Source of the DNA: Novosphingobium silvae
GTDB taxonomy: Bacteria; Pseudomonadota; Alphaproteobacteria; Sphingomonadales; Sphingomonadaceae
Assembly: GCF_009856825.1 (NCBI RefSeq)
Contig: NZ_WVTD01000009.1
Span: 62,001-126,000, forward strand
Direction of reading: 5' to 3'
DNA length: 64,000 bases
The notes under the pieces are model-generated. The model worked only from the letters and a program-made list of their open reading frames with translations. It had not been told where the DNA came from and ran no database searches. The position numbers and the translations under genes are program-made. Positions 1 to 8,957 of the stretch are shown here, piece by piece (within the stretch, counting starts at the first letter, position 1; each line of letters begins with the position of its first letter).

Positions 1-1
1 G

Positions 2-652
2 CGCGTCAAGACGCTGCGCACGTTCGATCTGGACATCCGCCAGGACTTCCCGCCGCTGATCCGGCGCATCGTCGCCTCGGGCGAGAAGAACGCGAAGATC
101 CGCATCCGCGAGGTCGAGCTCAAGCACTTCGGCCGCGACGCCGCGATCATCTGCGACATCCTCAACGATGCCTGGTCGGACAACTGGGGCTTCGTACCCT
201 TCACCCCGCGCGAGATCGAGTACACGGGCAAGGCGCTCAAGCCGCTGGTTCACCCCGGCCTCATCCGCATCGCCGAGTACGAGGGCGAGCCCGTCGCCTT
301 CATGATGACGCTGCCGGACCTCAACGGCGTCCAGATGCGGGTGAACAAGCGCAACGGCAAGCCTTCGCTCCTCGGGCTGATCCGGCTGCTGCTGTGGCTG
401 CGCAAGCCTCGCCCGGCCGAGATGCGCGTGCCGCTGATGGGCGTGCGCAAGAAGCTGCAGTCCTCGCGCCTTGCCAGCCAGCTGGCTTTCATGATGATCG
501 AGTACATCCGCCGCGAGGCGCTGGAGACATTCGCGGCCAAGCGGGCGGAGATCGGATGGGTGCTGGAGGACAACCAGGGCATGGTCGCCATCGCCGACGC
601 CATCGGCAGCAAGGTCAACCGCGAGTACGCGGTTTACGACAAGGCTCTGTGA
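2..652 (+). CDS. GNAT-like acyltransferase, C-terminal part (5' end outside window)
   Basis: The reading frame is open from the first base and ends in TGA at 650-652, giving about 216 residues of the C-terminal part of a longer protein. The stretch around 30-95, with residues such as FGRDAAIICDILNDAWSDNW followed by GFVPFT, and the late E-Y-I-R-R segment look like the acetyltransferase-fold (GNAT-type) domain of the YghO-like family. Sphingomonad genomes often mislabel this family as dATP pyrophosphohydrolase. Fold membership is inferred from pattern. The substrate is unknown. It is followed at once by a convergent lipoprotein gene. Confidence 0.6.
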   Translation, partial: RVKTLRTFDLDIRQDFPPLIRRIVASGEKNAKIRIREVELKHFGRDAAIICDILNDAWSDNWGFVPFTPREIEYTGKALKPLVHPGLIRIAEYEGEPVAFMMTLPDLNGVQMRVNKRNGKPSLLGLIRLLLWLRKPRPAEMRVPLMGVRKKLQSSRLASQLAFMMIEYIRREALETFAAKRAEIGWVLEDNQGMVAIADAIGSKVNREYAVYDKAL

Positions 653-659
653 GGCGCTC

Positions 660-977
660 TTAAGGCGTAGGAGCCGGCGGCGCCGGTTCGGCGACTGCGG
701 GGCCTTCGGGGCCGCTCACCACGTCGTCCTCCGCCGCTGCCGTGGCCGTCACGCTCCCCCGGCTGCGCGAGGGTTCGTCGTAGAGCCCGGCATCCGCAGG
801 CGGGGAGAGCGAGGCTTGCGAGCGCACCGTGTCGTAAGGGAGCATGTCGTCGCTGGCCGAGCGGGGAAGGAGCTCTCCCCCCGCCGCCGCCTTGGGTTGC
901 GGCTTCCCGCGGTCGCAAGCGGCAAGGGTGAGGACGGCTCCGGTCGCGGCCAGGACCATCAGGCGCGGGAACTTCAT
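660..977 (-). CDS. Small putative outer-membrane lipoprotein
   Basis: 105 residues. It begins with a short basic end and a hydrophobic helix, ending in a lipobox T-L-A-A-C with the lipidated Cys at about residue 22. The mature part is rich in Pro, Ala and charged residues and shows no recognised domain. The start ATG at 975-977 overlaps the stop of the upstream lipB gene (974-976), so the two are probably co-translated. I recognise no family; function unknown. The lipobox and overlap make it more credible than the longer open frame that extends upstream through lipB. Confidence 0.65.
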   Translation of the reverse strand: MKFPRLMVLAATGAVLTLAACDRGKPQPKAAAGGELLPRSASDDMLPYDTVRSQASLSPPADAGLYDEPSRSRGSVTATAAAEDDVVSGPEGPAVAEPAPPAPTP

Positions 978-1657
978 GCGGTGGTCTCCGGAGGGCAGGG
1001 GCTTTCGAGCGCGGCGAGGAACGTGGGTGCCCGCCCGACCAGCGCCGCGTCCCATTGTGCAAGGTCCACCGCCTTGCCCAGCCTCGCAAGGCTGGTGACG
1101 CCGAACTCCTCGATCCCGCAGGGTACGATGCCGGTAAAATGGGCAAGGTCCGGGCGGATGTTGACCGCGAAGCCGTGCATCGTCACCCATTTGCGGATGC
1201 GCACGCCGATGGCGCCGATCTTGGCTTCGCGCCCGTCGATGTCCTGCGTCCACATGCCGATGCGGCCGTCGGCGCGAAACGCCTCCACCCCGAAGTCCGC
1301 CAGAGTGTCGATCACCCAGCCTTCCAGAGCGTGGACGAAGCCGCGCGCGTCGCGGGCGCGCTTCCTCAGATCGAGCAGGACGTAGCCGATGCGCTGGCCC
1401 GGGCCATGATAGGTGTAGCGCCCACCGCGCCCCGCCTCCACCACCTCGAAGCGGGGATCGAGCAGTTCGGCGATGGCCGCGCTGGTGCCGGCGGTGTAGA
1501 CGGGGGGATGTTCGAGCAGCCAGATGAGCTCGCGCGCCTCGCCGGCGGCGATGGCGGCGTTGCGCGCCGTCATCTCCTCCAGCGCCTCGCGGTAGGGGAC
1601 GGGCTGCGCCGAGACGCGCAGCTCGATATCACCCGGAAGAATGGCGGGAATCGTCAT
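974..1657 (-). CDS. lipB: Octanoyltransferase LipB
   Basis: Transfers octanoate from acyl carrier protein to lipoyl domains, the first step of protein lipoylation in the cytoplasm. The 227-residue product has the family motif R-G-G-x-x-T-x-H-G-P-G-Q at residues 77-88, the catalytic Lys at 146 in the A-K-I-G-A-I-G segment and the catalytic Cys at 180 in V-P-C-G-I. Length is normal for LipB. The chosen ATG at 1655-1657 gives the usual N-terminus. An in-frame ATG 12 codons upstream is possible. Its stop overlaps the start of the small lipoprotein gene. Confidence 0.95.
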   Translation of the reverse strand: MTIPAILPGDIELRVSAQPVPYREALEEMTARNAAIAAGEARELIWLLEHPPVYTAGTSAAIAELLDPRFEVVEAGRGGRYTYHGPGQRIGYVLLDLRKRARDARGFVHALEGWVIDTLADFGVEAFRADGRIGMWTQDIDGREAKIGAIGVRIRKWVTMHGFAVNIRPDLAHFTGIVPCGIEEFGVTSLARLGKAVDLAQWDAALVGRAPTFLAALESPCPPETTA

Positions 1658-1767
1658 GGCGCGTTGCGTGGCGTCATTCCCTGCGGTTATCAAGAGCCTT
1701 TAGGCGAGCGCGCGTCGTCCGCCGGCCCGATACCCAGCCCCGTGAAGGCAATCCTGGAGCCCAAGTC

Positions 1768-2616
1768 ATGAAGTTCGACAGCAACAGCGCGTGGACAGAC
1801 GCCACGACGGCGGTGCGCGCCAACCGCGAAGTGCTGCTGGCGCTGGGCGGCGTGTTCTTCCTGCTGCCCACCCTGCTGTCGACCGTGTTTCTCGACGGCG
1901 TGCAGACCCGGATGCTGGAGGCGATGAGCGCCAACAAGCCCCAGGTGCTGAACGCGCTGGTGGCCGACAACATGGGCCTGCTGCTGGGCTTCGGGCTTGG
2001 CGGCACGGTGGTGCAGATGATCGGCTATCTGGCGGTGACCGCGCTCATCAGCGATCGCGGCCGGCCGACCGTGGGCGAATCGATCAGCCGCGGGCTGCGC
2101 GCGGTGCCGACGCTGCTGGCGGTGGCGATTATCGCTTTCCTGGCTTTGACCGTGGGCATCCTGGCGCTTTCGCTCGTTGTGGTGGGGCTGTTCTCGCTGG
2201 TAGGCGCGGCAAGTGCGGGGGGCGTGCTGGCGGTAGTGCTGGTGATGTGCGCGGGAACGTACGCCTCGGTGAAGTTCTCGCTGGTGGTGCCGGTGATCGT
2301 CAACGAAGGCGTTGCCAACCCGATCGCCGCGATGGCGCGCTCGTGGAAGCTCACGCGCCGGAACAGCCTGCGCCTTTTCGGTTTCTACACGCTGCTGACG
2401 CTGGCCTATTTCGCGATCGCGCTCGTCGCGACCTTCATCCTCGTGGGCCCGGCCATGCTGGTACTGGGCAAGGGGCAGGCGGCGGTGCTGGTGATGGGCG
2501 TGGTGACCGGCGCAATCGGTGCCGTCGCCAGCGTGATCCTGGCGGCCGTGCTCAGCCAGACGCATCGGCAGCTGGCCGGACCTTCCAGCGCGGCAATGGC
2601 GGACCTGTTCGAGTAG
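1768..2616 (+). CDS. Multi-pass membrane protein of unknown function
   Basis: 282 residues with about six hydrophobic helices, starting near residues 22-40, 68-95, 108-130, 135-165, 205-235 and 238-260. A soluble stretch W-K-L-T-R-R-N lies between the fourth and fifth helices. The layout resembles YciC-like or glycerophosphodiester-phosphodiesterase-associated membrane domains, but no catalytic motif is visible. It stands alone between lipB (divergent) and a methyltransferase (convergent). Treat as an integral inner-membrane protein without assigned role. Confidence 0.75.
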   Translation: MKFDSNSAWTDATTAVRANREVLLALGGVFFLLPTLLSTVFLDGVQTRMLEAMSANKPQVLNALVADNMGLLLGFGLGGTVVQMIGYLAVTALISDRGRPTVGESISRGLRAVPTLLAVAIIAFLALTVGILALSLVVVGLFSLVGAASAGGVLAVVLVMCAGTYASVKFSLVVPVIVNEGVANPIAAMARSWKLTRRNSLRLFGFYTLLTLAYFAIALVATFILVGPAMLVLGKGQAAVLVMGVVTGAIGAVASVILAAVLSQTHRQLAGPSSAAMADLFE

Positions 2617-2659
2617 TCGCCTGCTGACGGGGAGGAGCAGCGGTCTCCTCCCGAAGGCA

Positions 2660-3298
2660 TCAGCCTTCGTCTTCGTCCTTCCAGCCCCACCACAGGAAGC
2701 AGGGCGGCACGTTGATCAGCTCGTAGCTATCCTCGATCCGCTTGAAATGGCGTGCCATGTAGCTGCGCGCCTTGGGGCGGAACTGGTAGACGAGGAATGC
2801 CCCGCCCTTGCGGATGACGCGGTAGGTGGCCGCTGCGATTGCCGGGGCGACGCCGTCGGGCAGGGTGGAGAAGGGCAGGCCCGAGAGCACGTAGTCCGCC
2901 TTTTCGTGCCCGTGGGCGCGCACAATGTCCTCGACGTCGGCGGCCGAACCATGGACCGCGATGAAGCGGCTGTCGGTGATGGTGCGGCGCAGATAGTCGA
3001 TGAACAGCGGGTTCGTGTCGATCACGATCAGCGTGCCGTCGCGCGGAAGCTTGTCGAGCACGGGCTGGCAGAAGGTGCCGACGCCCGGGCCATATTCCAC
3101 GAAAAGCCTGCAATTCGGCCAGTCAACGCGCGAGAGCATGCGATTGATGACGAAGCGCGAGGACGGCACGATCGAGCCGACCATCACCGGGTTGCGCAGG
3201 AAGCCCTCGAAGAACACGCCCCAGGGCCCGAGGCCTTGCTTGATCTTGCGTCGGATGCGCTGGGGCAGGGCCTCGCGGGCAAGCTCGGTACTGGTCAT
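2660..3298 (-). CDS. SAM-dependent methyltransferase, PmtA / KsgA-like fold
   Basis: 212 residues from the ATG at 3296-3298. The SAM-binding motif I is V-E-Y-G-P-G-V-G-T-F, followed by an acidic strand end (V-I-D-T-N) and a post-motif L-S-G-L-P-F-S. This pattern is seen in phospholipid N-methyltransferases of the PmtA group and in rRNA-dimethylase-like enzymes. The closest guess is phosphatidylethanolamine N-methylation, but no substrate residue decides it. In-frame ATGs at 3343 and further upstream cannot be excluded; none has a convincing ribosome-binding site. Confidence 0.7.
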   Translation of the reverse strand: MTSTELAREALPQRIRRKIKQGLGPWGVFFEGFLRNPVMVGSIVPSSRFVINRMLSRVDWPNCRLFVEYGPGVGTFCQPVLDKLPRDGTLIVIDTNPLFIDYLRRTITDSRFIAVHGSAADVEDIVRAHGHEKADYVLSGLPFSTLPDGVAPAIAAATYRVIRKGGAFLVYQFRPKARSYMARHFKRIEDSYELINVPPCFLWWGWKDEDEG

Positions 3299-3432
3299 GC
3301 GGCTGAAGGCTCTCGCAGTTTTGTTATGGCGTTTGAAGGCCATGCGGTGGCAGATCGGAAGCATCATTGCAAGGCGATGACGCTTCGGCGTGAGGCGAAA
3401 CGAAAGAAGCGGGGTGGACGGACGAATCCGCC

Positions 3433-3777
3433 TCAGAGGATCTCGTGAACCGTCTCCTGCGGACGACAAAGCCTGGCACCTCTTTCGGTTTCCACCAGGG
3501 GGCGCTCGATCAGGGCGGGCTCGGCCGCCATCGCGGCAAGGACGGTCGCGTCGTCGGCGTCGGGAAGGCCACGCTCGATCGCGTCGGTGCCCCTGGTGCG
3601 CAGGCCCTGCTGCGGCGTGATCCCGGCGTCGCGGTAGAGCTGCGCCAGCTTGTCGGCCGTGGGCGGCGTCTTGAGGTACTCGACGATCTCAACCTCGACT
3701 CCGGGCGTTTCCTCAAGGATCGCCAGCGTCTTGCGCGACGTGCCGCACTTGGGGTTGTGCCAGATGGTGGCCTTCAC
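3433..3777 (-). CDS. arsC: ArsC-family arsenate reductase (glutaredoxin type)
   Basis: 114 residues of thioredoxin fold, with the family start W-H-N-P-K-C-G-T-S-R-K. Cys11 is the catalytic thiol and the Arg-rich middle (G-L-R-T-R-G-T) follows. The start is GTG, chosen because a strong AGGAGA lies six bases upstream and because family members start here. That GTG overlaps by four bases the stop of the upstream 2Fe-2S protein gene, so the two are translationally coupled. No arsR, arsB or acr3 is nearby, so a role in arsenic detoxification is uncertain. Members of the YffB/Spx-like side of the family do other redox work. Confidence 0.85.
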   Translation of the reverse strand: MKATIWHNPKCGTSRKTLAILEETPGVEVEIVEYLKTPPTADKLAQLYRDAGITPQQGLRTRGTDAIERGLPDADDATVLAAMAAEPALIERPLVETERGARLCRPQETVHEIL

Positions 3778-4340
3778 GGGGTTTCTCCTGATGAGGTGAG
3801 TGAGCTGGGCGGTGTGAGCGCGGGAACCGCGCGGGCGGCCGCCTGCGGCGCGATGCCGGGCGCGGGCGCGGCGTCGATCGTGTCCTCGCGCCGGGTGAGG
3901 GCGGCGGCCCGATGGACGGCGCGCAGCAGGCGCGGATAGACGCCGCAGCGGCACAGATTGGGTATCGCGGCCCGGATCTCGGCATCGCTCGGGCTGGCGT
4001 TGGCGGAAAGGAGCGCGGCCGCGCTCATCACGATGCCGGGGGTGCAGAAGCCGCACTGGATCGCCTGCTCGGCGACCATTGCCTGCTGCACCGGGTGCGA
4101 GCGGTCGCGCGAAAGCCCCTCGATGGTGACGACGAAGCGGCCCTCGCATTCGGCAAGGGTGATGAGGCACGAGCGCAGCGCCGCGCCGTCGACCAGCACG
4201 GTGCAGGCCCCGCAGTCACCCACCCCGCAGCCGTACTTGGTGCCGGTCAGGTTGGCCGCGTCGCGCAGCGCCCAGAGCAGCGGAGTGCGCGGATCCATCG
4301 CGAACTCCACCGGGCGCTCGTTCACCGTGAGCCGGGTCAT
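3774..4340 (-). CDS. 2Fe-2S subunit of a molybdenum hydroxylase (IorA/CoxS type)
   Basis: 188 residues. The N-terminal ferredoxin-like domain has Cys38, Cys43, Cys46 and Cys58, and the four-helix domain has Cys96, Cys99, Cys130 and Cys132. This is the complete set for two 2Fe-2S clusters in small subunits of xanthine-dehydrogenase-family enzymes. The last ~40 residues form a Pro/Ala-rich tail not typical of the family. The large molybdopterin subunit that should sit beside it is not in the window. The XdhC and MobA-like maturation genes lie 4-6 kb away on the same strand. It is coupled to arsC downstream. Confidence 0.9.
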   Translation of the reverse strand: MTRLTVNERPVEFAMDPRTPLLWALRDAANLTGTKYGCGVGDCGACTVLVDGAALRSCLITLAECEGRFVVTIEGLSRDRSHPVQQAMVAEQAIQCGFCTPGIVMSAAALLSANASPSDAEIRAAIPNLCRCGVYPRLLRAVHRAAALTRREDTIDAAPAPGIAPQAAARAVPALTPPSSLTSSGETP

Positions 4341-4386
4341 GGGGCTTCGTGCCTTGCCATGCCCGGTCGGTGCCCGAGGCCGCGCT

Positions 4387-6426
4387 TCAGCGCAAGCCCA
4401 CGCGGATGCCGGCCCACAGCGTGCGCGGAACGCCGAGGTCGATGGAGCCACCCTGGTTGCGTGTCACGATGGTCTCGTCGAACAGGTTCTCTCCGCGCAG
4501 CACCACGCTGACGAGCGGTGCCACCGGCACTTGCGCGAAGAGGTCGAGAGTGGTCGCGGCGGGCAGCACGTCGGTTTCCAGGTCGTCCTCGAACTGGGCG
4601 CCGGTGTGGCGCAGGGTGGCGGCAAGGCGCCAGCCATCGCGCGGCGCGAAGGCGAGCGTGCCGCTGGCGGCGAACCGGGGAACCTGCGCGGGACGCAGCC
4701 CGTCGAGCGCGATCTGGCTGCCGCTCGCCTCCACTTCGGCGTCGGTCCAGGAAAGCGAGCCCGAGACATCGACCCGGCCAAGCGCGAGAGTGCCGCTCGC
4801 CTCGACGCCCCGGGCGCGGATGGCATCGACGTTCTGGCGCTGGCGGGTGGTTTCGTCGATGGTGACGTTGGCGACGGCGTCCTTCAGGCGATTGTCGAAG
4901 GCGGTCAGCGACAGCGACAGCGCCTCGGCGGGGTGAAAGTCGATGCCCGCCTCGTAGCCGCGCAGGCGCTCGGGGCTGAGCGCGGCGTTCGCCTGCGTGG
5001 TCACGGGAAACACCACGAAGGGGCGGTACAGCTCGTTCAGCGTCGGCAGGCGCAGGCCCGTGTAGGCCGCCGCGCGCAGCGAGATCGCGGGTGCGAGGTT
5101 CCACACCACCCCGCCGCGCCCGTTGATGTCCCAGCCGTCGCGGTCGGCAAAGCGGGTGTCGCGGTTGACGGTTCCGTCGGCGGCAAGCTCGCGGTAGTAG
5201 CCGCCGCGAATGGTCCAGCGGTCGGCCCTGAGGCTGGCCGTCAGCACCAGCTGGCCCAGCGTCCAGTCGTCCTCGGCGTAGAAGCCCAGGTCCGACTGCT
5301 TGCCGCCTGCCCTGCGAAATGCCGTGGCAAGGCCGGTCTGGGCGCTATACGGCATCTCGACCAGGTTGCCGCGCGACAGGCGCACGTCGGTGCCCAGCCG
5401 CAGCACGTGGTCCTCGCCGACCGGAGGCCGCAGTTCCGCCTTGCCGCCGACCGCCAGCGTGGGCGTCTTCGCTTGGTCGAGCGTCTTGCGGTAGCTTGTG
5501 GAGCTGATGACGACGTTCGAGAAATCCTGCGCCTGCACGTAGCCCAGAATGTCGAACTCCCAGTCCCCATGGCCCACGAAGCGCAGCGATCCCTGCTGGC
5601 CGGACGAGGTCGAATCGGCGCCCTTGAAGCGCAGCGTTCGCGCATCGTCGTAGACGAGGGCTGAGGCCTGCACTTCCACCGTGTCGGTCAGCGGGGCAAC
5701 CGCGCGGAGCGAGCCCGAGAGGCTCTCGTACTTCGCGCGGGCGGAAGCGGCGACGCGCTGGTCCGAGGGCGTCGTCCGGAAGCCCTGGCCCCGGTCCCAC
5801 TGGACGCCCGCCACCACGAAGCCCTGGCCCAGCCTTGGCGCCAGAGTGAGCCCGGTCTGCGTCTCGCCGCGATCGTTGACGAGCGCGGAGCCTTGCAGCG
5901 GTCCGATGTCGCCGGGCCCTGCGCTTTCCAGCTCGATCGTGCCCGAGACCGCGCCCGCGCCGAACGCTCCCATGCCGCCGCCGCGCGTCACCCGGATGGC
6001 GCGAAGGCGCTCGGGCGCAAGGGCGCTGAGCGGGATATAGCCGAAGAAAGGGTTGGCCACGGGAACCCCGTCGAGCAGGACCTGCGCGCGGCTGGAGGCG
6101 TTGCCGCCCAGCGCCCTGAGCGTCACACCCTGGTTGGAGGGGTTGGAGGCGCGGCTGTCGGACCGGCGGAACTGCTGGAAGCCCGCGACCGAGGCGAGCA
6201 CGTCCTCGATCCGTCCCGAGGCGCTGGAGGAGAGCCGGTCGCGCGCGATGGTCTCGACGTCGTAGGCGGGTGTCGCGGGCCCTTCGCCAAGGCCGCGGCC
6301 GGTGACGATGATCGGCCCGCGCGGACTCTCGCCCGCTTCCTGCGCCGCAGCGCGGGTGGCGCCGGTGGCCAGGATCGGGACAAGAGCGAGGAGCGGAAGG
6401 GCGGCGCGGGGGAATGTCGCAGTCAT
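4387..6426 (-). CDS. TonB-dependent outer-membrane receptor
   Basis: 679 residues: a signal peptide ending near A-A-A-Q, a TonB-box-like I-I-V-T-G-R, a plug domain with V-T-L-R-A-L-G-G-N and the V-L-L-D-G-V-P-V segment, then a beta-barrel ending in an aromatic-poor V-G-L-R. The length fits the shorter vitamin/siderophore class. It takes up an unknown ligand using proton-motive force through TonB. It lies 46 bases upstream of the 2Fe-2S subunit gene on the same strand, probably one transcript. The start was taken at 6424-6426 because the signal peptide begins there. Confidence 0.9.
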   Translation of the reverse strand: MTATFPRAALPLLALVPILATGATRAAAQEAGESPRGPIIVTGRGLGEGPATPAYDVETIARDRLSSSASGRIEDVLASVAGFQQFRRSDSRASNPSNQGVTLRALGGNASSRAQVLLDGVPVANPFFGYIPLSALAPERLRAIRVTRGGGMGAFGAGAVSGTIELESAGPGDIGPLQGSALVNDRGETQTGLTLAPRLGQGFVVAGVQWDRGQGFRTTPSDQRVAASARAKYESLSGSLRAVAPLTDTVEVQASALVYDDARTLRFKGADSTSSGQQGSLRFVGHGDWEFDILGYVQAQDFSNVVISSTSYRKTLDQAKTPTLAVGGKAELRPPVGEDHVLRLGTDVRLSRGNLVEMPYSAQTGLATAFRRAGGKQSDLGFYAEDDWTLGQLVLTASLRADRWTIRGGYYRELAADGTVNRDTRFADRDGWDINGRGGVVWNLAPAISLRAAAYTGLRLPTLNELYRPFVVFPVTTQANAALSPERLRGYEAGIDFHPAEALSLSLTAFDNRLKDAVANVTIDETTRQRQNVDAIRARGVEASGTLALGRVDVSGSLSWTDAEVEASGSQIALDGLRPAQVPRFAASGTLAFAPRDGWRLAATLRHTGAQFEDDLETDVLPAATTLDLFAQVPVAPLVSVVLRGENLFDETIVTRNQGGSIDLGVPRTLWAGIRVGLR

Positions 6427-6484
6427 GGCCGCCGTCTTAGAGCCTGTCGCGCCCGGGTCGACCCGAAAACACCCCTTCGCGCGG

Positions 6485-7180
6485 CTATTGGGCGGCGGTG
6501 ATCTCCAGGCGCAGGGGGGCAAGGCCTTCCACCTCCCCTTCCAGCACGTCGCCCACCGAGACAGGGCCGACGCCTGCCGGCGTTCCGGTGTAGATGAGGT
6601 CGCCCGCGCCGAGATGGTAGAGGCGCGAAAGGTCGGCGATGAGTTCGGGCACCGACCAGATCATGTCGGACAGGGTGCCGTCCTGCTTCACCTCGCCGTT
6701 CTGCACGAGGGCGATGCGCTGGCCTGCGATCCCGCCGAAGCTGGAGGCAGGCGTGATTGCGCCGATCACCGCGGCGTTCTCGAAGTCCTTGCCGGTATCC
6801 CAGGGATAGCCCTTGTCCTTGGAGGCGTTCTGCAGGTCGCGCCGAGTCATGTCGAGCCCGCAGGCATAGCCATAGACCGCCTCCATCGCCGCTTCGGGAG
6901 CCACGCGGAAGGCAGGCGCGCCGATGGCGACGACGAATTCCATCTCATAGTGGCAGTTGGCGGTGCCCGGCGGATAGGGGATCGAACCGCCTGAAAGGCA
7001 GAGCGCGGCCGGGGCCTTGTTGAACCAGATCGGCGCCTCGCGATCGACCGTATTGCCCAGTTCCAGCGCATGCGCGGCATAGTTGCGCCCCACGCAGAAG
7101 ATGCGGCGGACGGGGAAGCGGTCCTGCGTGCCGAGCACGGGGACAGGCGGGGCGGCGGGCACGTCGAACAGCAGGCTCAT
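6485..7180 (-). CDS. Fumarylacetoacetate hydrolase family protein (fumarylpyruvate hydrolase-like)
   Basis: 231 residues with the compact FAH fold seen in FAHD1 and fumarylpyruvate hydrolases. The N-terminal I-F-C-V-G-R-N-Y-A-A-H is typical, as is the metal-binding E-M-E-F pair and the later D-M-T-R-R-D segment and G-D-L-I-Y-T-G-T-P-A-G-V-G-P. It cleaves carbon-carbon bonds of 3-acylpyruvates or decarboxylates oxaloacetate with Mg or Mn. The exact substrate is not determined by sequence. Divergent from yqgE with about 110 bases between them. Confidence 0.9.
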   Translation of the reverse strand: MSLLFDVPAAPPVPVLGTQDRFPVRRIFCVGRNYAAHALELGNTVDREAPIWFNKAPAALCLSGGSIPYPPGTANCHYEMEFVVAIGAPAFRVAPEAAMEAVYGYACGLDMTRRDLQNASKDKGYPWDTGKDFENAAVIGAITPASSFGGIAGQRIALVQNGEVKQDGTLSDMIWSVPELIADLSRLYHLGAGDLIYTGTPAGVGPVSVGDVLEGEVEGLAPLRLEITAAQ

Positions 7181-7292
7181 GGCGCAGGTGGTAGAGGCAG
7201 GACACGCCGAGGGGAAGAGGGCAGGGACAACCTCTGCGATATCGGGCGTGTTCCCGCTTGCGAGCGCGCGCGGCTTGCCTACATTGCGAAGC

Positions 7293-7853
7293 GTGACAGC
7301 CGAACAGTACCTCTCGGGACGGATCCTGCTCGCCATGCCCGGCATGTTCGATCCCCGATTCGAACGCTCCGTCAACGTGATGTGCGTCCATGACGAGAAC
7401 GGCGCGCTAGGGATCGGGATCGGCCATGTCCGGCAGGGCGTGCGCTTCCACGACGTGCTGGAAGAGCTTGGCGTGGATCCGGGCGTCTCTCCCAACCGGG
7501 AAGTCATGGTGGGCGGCCCGGTGGAGCCGGGACGGGGCTTCATCCTGCACTCCACGGACTGGGGCGGCACCGATACCATCGCGGTCGAGCCGCTCTGCGC
7601 GCTTTCCGCCTCGATGGATGTGCTGCGCGCCATCGCCGAAGGGCGCGGCCCCACGCACTGGATCATGGCGCTTGGCTATGCGGGATGGGGGCCGGGCCAG
7701 CTGGAAAGCGAAATGCGCCACCACGGCTGGTACGCGGCCGAGGGCCACCGCGAGGTTCTTTTCCAGACCCCGCCCGAAGGACGCTGGTCGGCGACATGGC
7801 GGGCTGAAGGCATCGATCCGGCGCTGCTCTCGAACGAGACCGGCCGCGCCTGA
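7293..7853 (+). CDS. yqgE: YqgE/AlgH family protein (DUF179)
   Basis: 186 residues. The start Y-L-S-G-R-I-L-L-A-M-P-G-M and the central V-M-V-G-G-P-V segment followed by G-F-I-L-H-S are the family hallmarks. The function is not established; in some bacteria it sits with ruvX/yqgF. The start is taken at GTG 7293, which gives the family's normal N-terminus; a TTG three codons earlier is possible. Monocistronic here. Confidence 0.9.
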   Translation: MTAEQYLSGRILLAMPGMFDPRFERSVNVMCVHDENGALGIGIGHVRQGVRFHDVLEELGVDPGVSPNREVMVGGPVEPGRGFILHSTDWGGTDTIAVEPLCALSASMDVLRAIAEGRGPTHWIMALGYAGWGPGQLESEMRHHGWYAAEGHREVLFQTPPEGRWSATWRAEGIDPALLSNETGRA

Positions 7854-8383
7854 CGCTCGTTGCGCTACAGGGCGCAGGAGGTGACGAGGCGCGCGTCGCG
7901 CCGGGCGCTGCACACAGGACACGCGCCCCGGAAGCTGGACGATAGGCACGCGTCTATGCCCGCTGGCGAGTGCGGGCCTTACGCCGGGGAGGAGAGCGCT
8001 TTGGCGTTGGTACCCCTGATGGGTATCGGGCCGGCGTCCGGGGGCGGCCCCGGTTGAGGGTCGCCGAAGCGTGTGCGCCTTGCGAACGGCTGGAAAGCAC
8101 AGGAACAGTCCAGCTCGACCCTCAGCGAAAGTGGCTCGGATCCGGCTCGCGGGCTCGCGATAAGGTGCCGGCTCCACAAGTCCTGGGGGAAGCGCTCTCT
8201 TATCGGGAGCCGCGCCGTTTGCCCTGGACCCTGCCGCCTCGAAGGACGACTCGTGAACCCTTCCGGTGCGGGCACAGGTGAGCTTTCATGCCCCCGGCGC
8301 CGACCCGATGATCCGCTTGCCCCTGTGTACCTCAGGGAGCGGATGCCGGAGCATATAACCTATATGGTTCTATGTGTCAAGGT
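7854..8383. other. 530-base intergenic region without a convincing gene
   Basis: No open frame here has a believable start or family. The segment 8055-8212 is rich in exact inverted repeats: TGAGGGTCG (8055-8063) with CGACCCTCA (8116-8124), enclosing GCTGGA/TCCAGC (8089-8094, 8109-8114). CGATAAG (8158-8164) pairs with CTTATCG (8199-8205), and CGGCTCC (8169-8175) with GGAGCCG (8206-8212). The last two pairings cross each other. I checked for RNase P, tmRNA, SRP RNA and cobalamin-riboswitch landmarks and found none. The stretch 8356-8380 is AT-rich and may hold a promoter. Confidence 0.4.
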
Positions 8384-8947
8384 TCATGCGCGTCGCAGAT
8401 CCTCCGGACGGTCCACGTCGAAGTGGATGGCCGGGTCCGCGCAAGGGTCGAGGACGACATCGTCCCGGCGGCGCAGCAGCCTGCCCGCCCCCTCGTCGCC
8501 GGTCAGCCCGGCAATATCCTGGAAGGCGCAGGCGGACAGCAGGACCGGATGGCCGGGCCGCCCGCCATGGCACGGCATCGCTGCATAGGCAGGGCCGAGG
8601 CACGCCGCGAGCCGCGCGGCTACGCCATGGGGCACGCGGGGCATGTCGCCGAGGAAAACGAACGCGCCGCTCGCTCCCCCGGCGGCGGCGATGCCCGCCT
8701 TCAGCGTGTCCGACAGCGCGGCGCTTTCGAGCGACACCGTCTCGACAGGAGGCGCGCCGTCCCATTCGCCCACCGCAAGCCCGGGGCGGGTGACGACGAT
8801 CACCCGGGCCACTGGCGCGGCGCGGGCGGCGCGGATGGCGTGGAACAGCAGCGGCTCGCCGCCCAGAACCGCCCGCAGCTTGTCGCTGCCGAACCGGGTG
8901 GCGCGGCCGGCAGCAAGGACGATGGAAACGAAAGGCCCTTCTCTCAC
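8384..8947 (-). CDS. MobA-like nucleotidyltransferase for molybdopterin
   Basis: 187 residues of the MobA/MocA-like family, which attaches CMP or GMP to molybdenum cofactor. The nucleotide-binding start V-L-A-A-G-R-A-T-R-F-G-S-D-K (residues 10-23) and the F-L-G-D-M-P segment with its metal-binding Asp are clear. It is the last gene of a three-gene operon TetR - XdhC - MobA-like, starting ten bases after xdhC stops. MocA (CTP-specific) is more likely than MobA, because XdhC partners usually serve cytosine-dinucleotide or sulfurated cofactors. That choice is inference. Confidence 0.85.
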   Translation of the reverse strand: MREGPFVSIVLAAGRATRFGSDKLRAVLGGEPLLFHAIRAARAAPVARVIVVTRPGLAVGEWDGAPPVETVSLESAALSDTLKAGIAAAGGASGAFVFLGDMPRVPHGVAARLAACLGPAYAAMPCHGGRPGHPVLLSACAFQDIAGLTGDEGAGRLLRRRDDVVLDPCADPAIHFDVDRPEDLRRA

Positions 8948-8957
8948 CGTCCGGCGC

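Noticed and set aside
3958..5664. Long plus-strand frame opposite the 2Fe-2S and TonB receptor genes
   Set aside because: Shadow of real minus-strand genes; no motif and no signal of its own.
7854..8383. RNase P RNA, tmRNA, SRP RNA or cobalamin riboswitch
   Set aside because: None of the conserved landmark sequences of these RNAs was found on either strand.
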